From JAEKLB01 sp050249235 (GTDB lineage Bacteria; Actinomycetota; Acidimicrobiia; Acidimicrobiales; CADCSY01): DNA of 26,853 nucleotides. Location of the stretch: contig JBFWQW010000032.1 in the NCBI GenBank assembly GCA_050249235.1, positions 1-26,853 of the forward strand, written 5' to 3'. The position numbers and the translations under genes are program-made. Positions 16,918 to 24,544 of the stretch are shown here, piece after piece. The notes beneath the pieces are model-generated. The model had not been told where the DNA came from. It saw nothing but the letters and a program-made list of their open reading frames with translations, and searched no databases. The first letter of the stretch is position 1. Every line of letters begins with the position of its first letter.

Positions 16918-18749
16918 GCACGACTCGGGTCGGTCAGGTTCGCCCCAGCCAGCTGCTGCACACCTATGGACCCGGATCTCTGGTCGACCTGCCTCACCTA
17001 TCGGTGCTCGTTGCAGGTCTCGACGCGTGGGGGTCGGACCCGATCGCATCTCCGGAGATCGTCGAGAAGCGTCTGCTCGCCGCGGTGCGCCGTCGAAAAG
17101 GATTCGAGCAGGTCGGTGCACTTCGCTTGCCGCCTCACCTCATGGAGACGAGGAATCCGCTCGACGACTGGGCTCGGGTCGGCGTTCCCGTGGCTGTCTT
17201 CCCGCGGTGGCTGCGTTGCCCGGCGTGCGACCGGATTGCGCCATGCGACTCCGGCCTCTTCGAGCTCAAGCCTTCGCCCTTCCGCCCGGAGCAGACGCGC
17301 TACGTCCACACGAACTGCAACAAGACGAAGGGCAAGGCGCCGCCCGCACTGCCCGTCAGGTTCATGCTTGCCTGCCGCAACGGACACCTCGACGAGTTCC
17401 CGTGGGTCGCCTTCGTCCACCGAGGGTCGCCGTGCGCGGCCCCCGTGCTCGAGCTGTTCGAGCGCAACCAGAGCAGTCGAGCCGACGACGTCATGGCTAC
17501 GTGCAAGGCATGCGGGCTCACCCGATCGATGGTCGAGGCGTTCGGGGAGGCCGCTGAACGCAACCTGCCCAAGTGCCGAGGTCGCCATCCGCACCTTCGC
17601 TCCGTCGACGCTGAAGCCTGCACGCAGCGCAACCGAGCGCTGCTTCTTGGCGCTTCCAACGCCTGGTTCTCCTCCAGCCTGAAGGTGCTTGCCGTGCCAC
17701 CGGCGGCATCGCCCATCGCGCAGGTCGTCGACGACCTGTGGCCCCATCTCGTGGCGATCGCATCGAAGGATGTCCTGGAGTATGCGCGCAGCACGAACCC
17801 GCTTCTCCGCGAACTGGCGAGCTACGACCTCGACGCCGTGTGGGCGCAGATCGAGCATCACCGGGCGGGCGGTACCCCGGGCGTCGATGAAGATGAGGAC
17901 CTGCTCGCCCCGGAGTGGGCACAGCTCTCGAATCCGGCGCACGCTGTCCTGGGACCGGACTTTCAGCTCCGCGAGGTCGCGGCACCGCCCGCCTACTCGT
18001 CGATCATCGAGCGAGTCGTTCTCGCCGAAAGGCTCCGTGAAGTCGTCGCGCTCGTGGGGTTCACGCGCATCGACCCGCCGGGCGACCCCGATCCGTCCGG
18101 TGTGGTCGCCGTCGAAGCACCTATCGCCCGCGGCGCACCGACGTGGGTGCCCTGCTCGGAGGTGCGCGGTGAGGGCATCTTCATCCAGTTTCGAGAAGGT
18201 GTCCTCGCCGCTTGGGAAGCGAAGGCCGCGGCGTCCGGACGACTGGAAGCCCTGAGCGATGCGCATCAGCGCTGGCGACAACGACGGAAGCTGCTCCCGA
18301 CCACGGGCTGGCCGGGCGCTCGGTACATCGCCCTTCACACATTCAGCCACCTTCTCATGCGCGAGGTTGCGCTCGAGTGCGGCTACGGCTCAGCGAGCAT
18401 CAGCGAACGGATCTACTCGCGAAGCGGTGCGCAGCCGATGGCTGGAGTTCTCCTCTATACCGCCGCGCCGGATAGCGAAGGGACTCTCGGCGGCCTCGTC
18501 AGCCTCGGGGAGCCGGCGACGCTGGAGCGGCTCCTCAGCCAAGCCTTCGCCCATGCCGCGGTCTGCGCGTCGGATCCGATGTGTGCAGAGCACGTCCCCG
18601 ACGATGGGGAGGATTCGCTCCACGGAGCTGCGTGCCACGCCTGCCTCTTCGCACCGGAGACATCCTGCGAGAGAGGCAACCGATACCTCGATCGGTCGTT
18701 CATCGTCGACACGTTCAGCGAGACCGGCCTCGGCCTTTTCGCGCCATGA
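16914..18749 (+). CDS. drmB: DISARM DUF1998 protein DrmB
   Basis: This is a 611-aa partner of DrmA; in studied DISARM systems DrmA and DrmB together recognise and obstruct incoming DNA. The ATG at 16914 overlaps the drmA stop. Cysteine pairs suggest several zinc-binding sites: RCPACDR (about 100), a CRNGHLDEFPW motif (about 153) and CKACGLT (about 197). The C-terminal DUF1998 region has HTFSHLLMREVALECGYG (about 474) and ends with CHACLF (C574, C577) and CERGNRYLDR, the usual DUF1998 terminal cluster. The length and motif order are normal. The stop is embedded in the drmC start (ATGA at 18746-18749), so drmA, drmB and drmC are likely made as one translationally coupled unit. Confidence 0.92.
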   Translation: MSTTRVGQVRPSQLLHTYGPGSLVDLPHLSVLVAGLDAWGSDPIASPEIVEKRLLAAVRRRKGFEQVGALRLPPHLMETRNPLDDWARVGVPVAVFPRWLRCPACDRIAPCDSGLFELKPSPFRPEQTRYVHTNCNKTKGKAPPALPVRFMLACRNGHLDEFPWVAFVHRGSPCAAPVLELFERNQSSRADDVMATCKACGLTRSMVEAFGEAAERNLPKCRGRHPHLRSVDAEACTQRNRALLLGASNAWFSSSLKVLAVPPAASPIAQVVDDLWPHLVAIASKDVLEYARSTNPLLRELASYDLDAVWAQIEHHRAGGTPGVDEDEDLLAPEWAQLSNPAHAVLGPDFQLREVAAPPAYSSIIERVVLAERLREVVALVGFTRIDPPGDPDPSGVVAVEAPIARGAPTWVPCSEVRGEGIFIQFREGVLAAWEAKAAASGRLEALSDAHQRWRQRRKLLPTTGWPGARYIALHTFSHLLMREVALECGYGSASISERIYSRSGAQPMAGVLLYTAAPDSEGTLGGLVSLGEPATLERLLSQAFAHAAVCASDPMCAEHVPDDGEDSLHGAACHACLFAPETSCERGNRYLDRSFIVDTFSETGLGLFAP

Positions 18750-19516
18750 CCGACTCACTCGAGGCGGCGATCGTCGGCTTCGCTCGAGCGCTGCCGCTGG
18801 CGCAGGTCGACGACGCGGCTCGTGTGATCGAGCACGCACCCGACGCCGACAGCGCTCGACCGCTCGTGCTGGCGCTCGTTCCGAACCCGCGGTATCAGGA
18901 GCAGGCTTGCCTCCTACTCGACACCTGGGCGCAGGACGCGGACGTAGCGGGCAGTGCAATCGCGGTCGGTGTTCGCGCAGCGGCACGAGCAGCGAAGACC
19001 GAGCGGGAAGTCCAACGGACGGAGCTCGTCTGGACTGGACCGACGGTCACTGGCATCCCGATCAGGCACACGTACGCAGTGCTCATCCAGGTCATTGACG
19101 CGGCAAAGCATCGCGTCACCCTCGTGAGCTTCGCTGCATACACCACTCCCGTCGTCACGAACGCGCTGCGCGCCGCCTCGGCACGAGGAGTCGATGTCAG
19201 ACTCGTCCTCGACGGCGGAACGCACGCGCAACTCGCGTTCGCCACGCTCGGCGCGTCGGCTCAGCTCCTCACGTGGTCACCGACACTGCTACCCGACCAC
19301 GACATCGACCACGCCAGTCTCCATGCGAAGTGTGCGGTCGCTGATGCCGACGTCGCGTTCGTCACCAGTGCGAACCTGACCAGTCATGCTCTTGACCGGA
19401 ACATGGAGCTCGGCGTTTTGATCACCGGGGTGAGCTTCCAAGGCGGCTTGCCGAACACCTTGATGGCCTCATCGCGACCGGGGTCATCGTTCCGTGGAAG
19501 GTTTGACCATGCGTGA
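18746..19516 (+). CDS. drmC: DISARM phospholipase D-fold protein DrmC, C-terminus apparently frameshifted
   Basis: This is a phospholipase D-superfamily protein. The ATG at 18746 lies in the ATGA overlap with drmB. The single HxK motif is in SLHAKCAVADADVAFVTSAN (H193, K195), followed by an acidic residue in NMELGVLI (E219). DrmC is described as dispensable for DISARM in the tested system. As read, the protein is 256 aa and its last 28 residues are unlike the family. Adding one G to the run at 19427-19430 switches the frame to GGELPRRLAEHLDGLIATGV followed by IVPWKV and a TGA at 19504-19506. That looks like a natural DrmC C-terminus. A one-base deletion (real or a sequencing error) after residue 228 is therefore likely. 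The PLD active site is upstream of it and intact. Confidence 0.88.
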   Translation: MTDSLEAAIVGFARALPLAQVDDAARVIEHAPDADSARPLVLALVPNPRYQEQACLLLDTWAQDADVAGSAIAVGVRAAARAAKTEREVQRTELVWTGPTVTGIPIRHTYAVLIQVIDAAKHRVTLVSFAAYTTPVVTNALRAASARGVDVRLVLDGGTHAQLAFATLGASAQLLTWSPTLLPDHDIDHASLHAKCAVADADVAFVTSANLTSHALDRNMELGVLITGVSFQGGLPNTLMASSRPGSSFRGRFDHA

Positions 19517-19543
19517 CAAGAGGCCAGCCATCGGGGAGGGATA

Positions 19544-21406
19544 GTGCAAGCCAACACGCTTACGCCGTTCCAACTCTTCGGCGCGCAGGTTCGATACGTC
19601 GTACCCATGTTCCAGCGGCCCTACGTGTGGACCCTCGAAGATCAGTGGGAGCCGCTCTGGAGTGACATTCGCACGCTCGCGGAGCGGGTGCTCGAAGCCA
19701 CCGGTCCCACGTACGGAGTACCCGACGCGCCGCCTCACTTCCTCGGGGCAGTCGTGCTCGACCAACAGCTCGTTCCTTCTCCCTACACGACCGTGCGACA
19801 CGTGGTCGACGGCCAGCAGCGGCTCACGACGCTTCAGCTCCTCCTCGATGCTGCCCAATGGGTCGTTCAGCGGCACGGAGAACAAGCGGACGCGAGCGCC
19901 CTCGGCATGCTCATCCTCAACAATCCGGCCGTCCTCCGACATGAGGACGAGGTATTCAAGGTCTGGCCATCCAACCCCGACCGCGCTGCGTTCCGGACGG
20001 TGATGCGGGACGACCTCGCTCCGGGTCCAGAACTGACCAGCGCTCGGATCGTTCAGGCGCACAAGTTCTTCGCCGGAGAGATCGCAGAGTGGGCGGATCC
20101 GAGTGGCGACCCGGACAAGGTGAGGGAGCGCCTGCACGCTCTGTCGCTGGTCCTCATGCAGCTGCTCAAGGTTGTCGTCATCGACCTTGAGCCGGGCGAC
20201 AACGCCCAGGTCATCTTCGAGACGCTCAACCATCGCGGAACGCCGCTTCTCGCCGGCGATCTCGTCAAGAACTTCGTGTTCCAGCTCGCTGAGATTGAGG
20301 CCACTGACGTCGACAGCCTCTACAACGACCTCTGGTCACCCTTCGACGCAGAAGCTTGGCGGCGGCAGATCAAGCAAGGACGGCTCTACCGACCGCGGAT
20401 CGACGTCTTCCTCAACTACTGGCTGGCGATGCGGCGCGCCCACGATGTGCCCACCGACCGCGTGTTCAGCGACTTCCGCGAGTACGCCTCCGCCCTCGGA
20501 GCCCCGATGAAAGTTGTCGTCGAAGACCTGGCGTCGAGCGCCAAGGTCTTCGATCACCTCGATCGCTGGCCGTGGACGTCAGTCGAAGGCACGTTCGCGT
20601 ACCGGGCTCTCAGTGTGATGGAGCAGTACGCGCTCGGGCCGCTTCTTCTTTGGCTGCTGGGCTGGGATGAGGATCGTCTGTCCGTACCTGAACGCCACCT
20701 GGCCCTCCGTTCCCTCGAGAGCTGGCTCGTTCGCCGCATGCTCTGCCGGATGACCGCGAAACAAGTGAACATGCTGGTGATCGACCTCTTGAAGGACCTC
20801 GTCGCTGCCGGGCCGGAGACCGCTGGCGCTACGGTCGTCGCCTTCTTCGCCGGCCACGAGGCAGAGAGCCGCAAGTGGCCCACCGACGACGAGGTCCGGG
20901 ATGCTCTTCGTGTCCAGCCCCTCTACACCGGGATCACGCGGGCGCGGCTTCGAATGGTCCTCGAAGCGATCGAAGATCGCCTACGCACCCCATTGAGCGA
21001 CGAGCAGCACTGCGCTCGTGGGACCTACACGATCGAGCACGTGCTCCCTCAGGGATGGGGCCAATACTGGCCGCTCCCAGCCGGTGATCCGGAGCTCCTC
21101 ACCTTCGAGCGAGACCGGGTTGTGCAGCGGCTCGGCAACCTGACGCTGGTGAACAACAAGCTCAACCCGTCTCTGTCCAACCGGCCCTGGACCGACGCCG
21201 ACGCCCAAGCCGCCGGGTACGACTTCGGCAAGCGCTCGCTGCTGCAGCAGCACGGCACGCTTCACATGAACACGAGGATCGTCACGGGCTGGCCGGAGTG
21301 CTGGGACGAGGAGGGCATCGTCGCCCGCGGTGAGAAGCTCGCCGACCTCGTCCTCGCAATCTGGCCAAGCGGAGACGCGTTCGCGTCTGAGGTTGCACAC
21401 CCGTGA
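19544..21406 (+). CDS. DUF262-DUF1524 (GmrSD-type) modification-dependent nuclease
   Basis: This 620-aa protein has a GTG start at 19544, supported by GGGGAGGG just upstream. The N-terminal DUF262 (ParB/sulfiredoxin-like NTPase) domain shows MFQRPYVW (about 22-29) and DGQQR (89-93), the GmrS-type signatures. A helical middle follows. The C-terminal DUF1524 is an HNH-type nuclease domain with IEHVLPQGW (H499) and LGNLTLVNNKLNPSLS (about 529-545), the GmrD signature. Fused GmrSD-like enzymes cleave phage DNA carrying modified bases, usually glucosylated cytosine, and SspE of phosphorothioate systems has the same domain pair. The actual substrate here cannot be read from sequence. It starts 27 nt after drmC on the same strand and so may be co-transcribed with DISARM, adding defence against phages whose DNA is modified. 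Confidence 0.88.
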   Translation: MQANTLTPFQLFGAQVRYVVPMFQRPYVWTLEDQWEPLWSDIRTLAERVLEATGPTYGVPDAPPHFLGAVVLDQQLVPSPYTTVRHVVDGQQRLTTLQLLLDAAQWVVQRHGEQADASALGMLILNNPAVLRHEDEVFKVWPSNPDRAAFRTVMRDDLAPGPELTSARIVQAHKFFAGEIAEWADPSGDPDKVRERLHALSLVLMQLLKVVVIDLEPGDNAQVIFETLNHRGTPLLAGDLVKNFVFQLAEIEATDVDSLYNDLWSPFDAEAWRRQIKQGRLYRPRIDVFLNYWLAMRRAHDVPTDRVFSDFREYASALGAPMKVVVEDLASSAKVFDHLDRWPWTSVEGTFAYRALSVMEQYALGPLLLWLLGWDEDRLSVPERHLALRSLESWLVRRMLCRMTAKQVNMLVIDLLKDLVAAGPETAGATVVAFFAGHEAESRKWPTDDEVRDALRVQPLYTGITRARLRMVLEAIEDRLRTPLSDEQHCARGTYTIEHVLPQGWGQYWPLPAGDPELLTFERDRVVQRLGNLTLVNNKLNPSLSNRPWTDADAQAAGYDFGKRSLLQQHGTLHMNTRIVTGWPECWDEEGIVARGEKLADLVLAIWPSGDAFASEVAHP

Positions 21407-21424
21407 TCGATGCGCGAGGTCACC

Positions 21425-21468
21425 TGATGTCAGCGGTGTCCCATCCGTCCAGAGCACCTCTGACATGA
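21425..21468 (+). promoter_or_regulatory. Imperfect inverted repeat covering the start of the CBS-HEPN gene
   Basis: TGATGTCAGCGGTG (21425-21438) and CACCTCTGACATGA (21455-21468) match as inverted repeats at 12 of 14 positions around a 16-nt loop. The right arm contains the ATG at 21465. It could be a repressor operator, an RNA hairpin that hides the start codon, or a terminator for the upstream genes. There is no T tract. Confidence 0.5.
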
Positions 21469-22268
21469 CTTCGCCAGCGGACAGTCCATTCCACGACGTC
21501 GGTTCCATCTTTCCCGGCGATGTCGAGCTCTGCTCAGTTGCGCCATCAACGACTGTCACCGAAGCGCTGCGTCTCATGGCGCCCAATCGATACTCCCAGG
21601 TCCCTGTCATCGAGAACGGCCGCGTGCGGGGCGTCTTCTCTCTGTGGTCGTTGGCACACCACCTATTGGGGTCGCCGAACCTCGCGCCGAACGACTTGGC
21701 GGTCGAGGATGTCATGGAGCGGTTGCCCGTCGTCACAGTCGAAGATCCGCTTGATCTGGTTCTTGAACACCTGAACCGTCATGACGCTGTTCTTGTTGAG
21801 TCGCCACACGGCATCCAAGCGATCGCGACCGGGACCGACGTGCTCAACTACTTCTACCGAATCGCCCGTCCGTTTGTGTTGCTTCAGGAAATTGAGCTTG
21901 CGCTTCGTGGACTCATCGAGGCGTGTGTGTCTGAAGCCGAACTCGCTCAGTGCATCGATCGGGCGCTTCGGAAGAAGTACGAGGGTCGGGGCGATCCGCC
22001 GGAGCGTCTTCGCGAGATGACCTTCGAGGACTACCGAAGCATCGTGAGCGCGAAGGACAACTGGCACTTCTTCGATGGCGTCCTCGGTCGCAACCGGGAA
22101 CTGGTCGCGAGCAAGCTTGAGCAGATTCGCCGAATTCGGAACGATGTCTTCCACTTCCGCGATCCGGTATCCGTCATCGACCACGAGACACTCGCCGGCA
22201 CGCGGTACTGGTTGTTCGACAAGGCGACCGCGCTTCGGGCGCGCCGACGCGAGGGCGAAGCACGATGA
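21465..22268 (+). CDS. CBS-domain protein with C-terminal HEPN-like domain
   Basis: This 267-aa protein has an ATG at 21465 without a clear Shine-Dalgarno; the longer open frame from 21330 runs inside the previous gene. The N-terminal half is a CBS pair: one module contains ALRLMAPNRYSQVPVIENGR, and a second follows VEDVMERLPVVTVEDPLDLV. CBS pairs typically bind adenosine nucleotides or related ligands. The C-terminal half (about 130-267) is all-helical and carries IRRIRNDVFHFR, with R225-N-D-V-F-H230 matching the HEPN R-x4-6-H ribonuclease signature. I therefore infer a ligand-sensing HEPN protein, possibly an RNA-cleaving effector. Its stop overlaps the next gene, a SNF2-type helicase, by ATGA, so the two are probably one functional unit. 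I do not recognise a named defence system with this pair. HEPN proteins without nuclease activity also exist. Confidence 0.7.
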   Translation: MTSPADSPFHDVGSIFPGDVELCSVAPSTTVTEALRLMAPNRYSQVPVIENGRVRGVFSLWSLAHHLLGSPNLAPNDLAVEDVMERLPVVTVEDPLDLVLEHLNRHDAVLVESPHGIQAIATGTDVLNYFYRIARPFVLLQEIELALRGLIEACVSEAELAQCIDRALRKKYEGRGDPPERLREMTFEDYRSIVSAKDNWHFFDGVLGRNRELVASKLEQIRRIRNDVFHFRDPVSVIDHETLAGTRYWLFDKATALRARRREGEAR

Positions 22269-23734
22269 CTTCCGACGACCTGCGAACTGAACTACGCCGA
22301 CGTGAGTTGCTGCCGCATCAGGTCGACTTCATCGACAGCGTGCTCCAGGCCGGCCCGAGGTCTCGCGTGCTTCTTGCTGACCCCGTTGGACTGGGCAAGA
22401 CACATGCATCAGCGGCGCTCGTGTGGGCCTGGGCGCGCGATCGACGCCGGTCGCCCCGCGCGCTGGTCGTGGCGCCTGGACCGCTGGTCCGGCAGTGGGA
22501 AGAAGAGCTCGTGGAGAATGCGACCGAGGCTCAAGTCGTCGACGCCGCTGAGTTCCGCCGCCTTGAGGCGCGGACTCCCTCTGGAGAAAACCCATGGGAG
22601 GCCGTCGGGGTCGCCATCACGTCGATTGACTTCGTGAAGCAGCACGCACGGATGCGGGGGCTGCTCGACGCTCCTTGGGATCTCGTCATCGTTGACGAGG
22701 CGCAGGTTGCCAGCGCTGGAAGTCAGCGAGCGCGAGTACTGGAAGGGCTCCTGTCTTCCGCGCGTGCCGACCTCGTTGTCGCTCTCTCGGCGACTCCGCT
22801 CGATCCGGCAACGCCCTCGCCCTTCGACCTGGTGATCCGGAGGTCGCCTGGCGATGTCCGCGATTGGGATGGGCGTCCGATCCTCGAGGACGTCCCGGAT
22901 CGAGTCGTTAGCACAGTGTCGGTAGCACTGTCGTCCGAGGAACGCGAACTGCTTGAGGCGGTGCGAGCGACGCTTGAGCAGTCGCACTCCGAGGGCGCGA
23001 CAAGGCGGTTCCAAGCGGAGGCGTTCGCGCGGGCTGCTGGTAGCTCGGTCTTTGCCCTTGAGCAGTCGCTACGACGGGCGATCGTTCGTCACGCGGAGGC
23101 GAGTGTCGTACTGGACGAGGCCGACGAGGAAGTTCCGCCCGAGGAGAGCGACGGCGCAGCGCTAGAGGTCGCCGACCGTGCCGGACACATCCCGAGGGAT
23201 GCGCTCGACGCCCTTCTTGAGTTGGTCGATCGCTTGACGGTCGATAGCAAGTGGGCGGCCTGTGCGGAGACATTGGAGCGCCTGCAGCCAGATCAGTCGA
23301 CACATGCCCTCGTGTTCTGTGATCTCGCCGATACCGCGCACTATGTAACGGGACTCCTCGCTGCTCTCGAGCGGCCGGTCGCCTTGATAACGGGCGCGAC
23401 GCCACCGGATGACAGGCATCGGGTGATCGAGAGCTTCCGTACGGACGGCGGAATCCTTGTGATCACCTCGTCAGCGAGCGAAGGCTTCAGCTTCTCGTTC
23501 GTGAAGCTCTGTATTCACTACGACCTGCCCTGGAACCCGACCGTTCTCGCTCAGCGGTTAGGCAGAGTCCACAGGATCGGCGCGCCGCCGGGCCCAGTGA
23601 CCCACGTGATGTTTTCCGACGAGGTGTTCCGGACCGATCTGTTGGCGAAGAAGCTCCTCTCATTCGAAGAGGCGCTCGGCGTCGGCGCCGGGGCGTGGCT
23701 CGCACAAGTCCTGGAACGCCCGGGAGGCCGATGA
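22265..23734 (+). CDS. Compact SNF2-type helicase, partner of the CBS-HEPN protein
   Basis: This 489-aa superfamily 2 ATPase starts in the ATGA overlap with the previous gene. Motifs are LPHQVDFI (Q-motif region, about 16-23), DPVGLGKT (39-46), VVAPGPLVRQWEEEL (about 68-82), DEAQ (144-147) and SATPLDP (about 175). In the second lobe they are ITSSASEGFSFSF (about 400) and QRLGRVHRIG, whose arginines are the usual motif VI residues. It is about half the length of DrmD and lacks the long N- and C-terminal extensions, so it looks like a minimal translocase engine. SNF2-type helicases with small partner proteins recur in defence islands. Coupling to a CBS-HEPN protein suggests that the helicase senses foreign nucleic acid and the partner responds, but this is inference. 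It could alternatively be an accessory of the DISARM operon. Confidence 0.85.
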   Translation: MTSDDLRTELRRRELLPHQVDFIDSVLQAGPRSRVLLADPVGLGKTHASAALVWAWARDRRRSPRALVVAPGPLVRQWEEELVENATEAQVVDAAEFRRLEARTPSGENPWEAVGVAITSIDFVKQHARMRGLLDAPWDLVIVDEAQVASAGSQRARVLEGLLSSARADLVVALSATPLDPATPSPFDLVIRRSPGDVRDWDGRPILEDVPDRVVSTVSVALSSEERELLEAVRATLEQSHSEGATRRFQAEAFARAAGSSVFALEQSLRRAIVRHAEASVVLDEADEEVPPEESDGAALEVADRAGHIPRDALDALLELVDRLTVDSKWAACAETLERLQPDQSTHALVFCDLADTAHYVTGLLAALERPVALITGATPPDDRHRVIESFRTDGGILVITSSASEGFSFSFVKLCIHYDLPWNPTVLAQRLGRVHRIGAPPGPVTHVMFSDEVFRTDLLAKKLLSFEEALGVGAGAWLAQVLERPGGR

Positions 23735-23809
23735 GTAACATGTGTCGCGGTAGCTCACTAGGTGGTACACTCGTGCCAAGTAGGTAGGTAGGAAGGAACA
23801 AGGAGTCCA
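23735..23809 (+). promoter_or_regulatory. Probable promoter/operator of the toxin-antitoxin operon
   Basis: This 75-bp gap is the clearest promoter-like gap after drmD. TACACT (23766-23771) is a possible -10 box; TGTGTC (23741-23746) is a weak -35 candidate at 19 bp. Three tandem TAGG units (23781-23792) and a purine-rich tract follow, and AAGGAG serves the GTG at 23810. Antitoxins of this class usually repress their own promoter. Confidence 0.35.
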
Positions 23810-24544
23810 GTGCCGGGCACACGCAGTCGCACCGCTCCAGGTGGCACCGAGACAGAGTCACTGACGACGGCGGTGTTCTTCGCGGCCGGCGCCGGGAAGA
23901 GCCACGCCGCGCTTACCGCCTTACACGCGCTGCCGCTCGAGCAGCAGCGATTTGCGCTCCTACTTGTTGAGGCGGTTGGCAGGGTTGCAGACGAGGCCGA
24001 AGTACCCGAGGCGAACGTCCGCAACATGGTCTATCGAGTTTTTCAAGCCGCGCTTCTCCAGGAACGGCGGGCCCCTGCTGCTCGCCGCGAGCTCGCAAGG
24101 GTCCTCGGGCCGTCACTCGACGAGTTTGATCCCGTTCCGTACGCGACGGTCGAACAGGCGCGCCGGCTGGCTGCCTTGCGGGCCGCGTTGCTTCGCGATG
24201 GGGCCTGGTCGTCGGCAGCCATCGCGGATGCTCGTGGTATCACCGCGAACAACGCACGCCAATGGGTTTCGCGCCATCGGAAGGCGCACCGGATCTTCAC
24301 CGTCGCGTACGAGGGCGAGACTCTTGTGCCCGCGTTCTTGCTGGATGACGAACTCGAACCTCGGTCGGCCGCTCAGGAGCCGATCAGGCTGTTGCGTGAG
24401 GCCGGCGAGGATGGCTGGGCGCTCTGGGCGTGGTTCGCCACTCCGTCTCCTTGGCTCGATGGTCGCATCCCAGCGGAGCTCCTCGCTACGAAGCCCGATC
24501 TCGTAGTAGAGAGCGCGCGTCAGCGGGCGGCCGCTGCGGCATGA
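23810..24544 (+). CDS. Xre/MbcA/ParS-type antitoxin with N-terminal extension
   Basis: This 244-aa protein has a GTG start at 23810, preceded by AAGGAG. The C-terminal 60 residues match the antitoxin/toxin-binding (DUF2384, MbcA/ParS) pattern: PIRLLREAGEDGWALWAWF, then WLDGRIPAELLATKPDLV. A DNA-binding helix-turn-helix is likely around AIADARGITANNARQWVSRH (about 138-157). The gene directly downstream encodes a RES toxin and overlaps by ATGA, the standard arrangement of RES-Xre modules. The N-terminal 110 residues are alanine-rich and helical and make the protein longer than typical Xre antitoxins of this family (roughly 110-160 aa). This part may serve dimerisation or an extra sensor role. 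The protein should neutralise the toxin and repress the operon. Confidence 0.75.
   Translation: MPGTRSRTAPGGTETESLTTAVFFAAGAGKSHAALTALHALPLEQQRFALLLVEAVGRVADEAEVPEANVRNMVYRVFQAALLQERRAPAARRELARVLGPSLDEFDPVPYATVEQARRLAALRAALLRDGAWSSAAIADARGITANNARQWVSRHRKAHRIFTVAYEGETLVPAFLLDDELEPRSAAQEPIRLLREAGEDGWALWAWFATPSPWLDGRIPAELLATKPDLVVESARQRAAAAA

Larger units (their letters stand above)
6031..19516 (+). other. Class 1 DISARM anti-phage operon
   Basis: Five genes in the published class 1 order (drmD, drmMI, drmA, drmB, drmC) run on one strand. Junctions are 10 nt, 44 nt, a 4-bp ATGA overlap and another 4-bp ATGA overlap. DISARM couples host DNA methylation with a DrmA-DrmB core that blocks incoming unmodified phage DNA. 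The class 2 markers drmMII (cytosine methylase) and drmE are absent. The drmC end appears frameshifted. Confidence 0.92.

Noticed and set aside
23875..23905. Walker A-like stretch AAGAGKSHAA in the antitoxin
   Set aside because: The first glycine of the GxxxxGK(S/T) pattern is missing and no other ATPase motifs follow.
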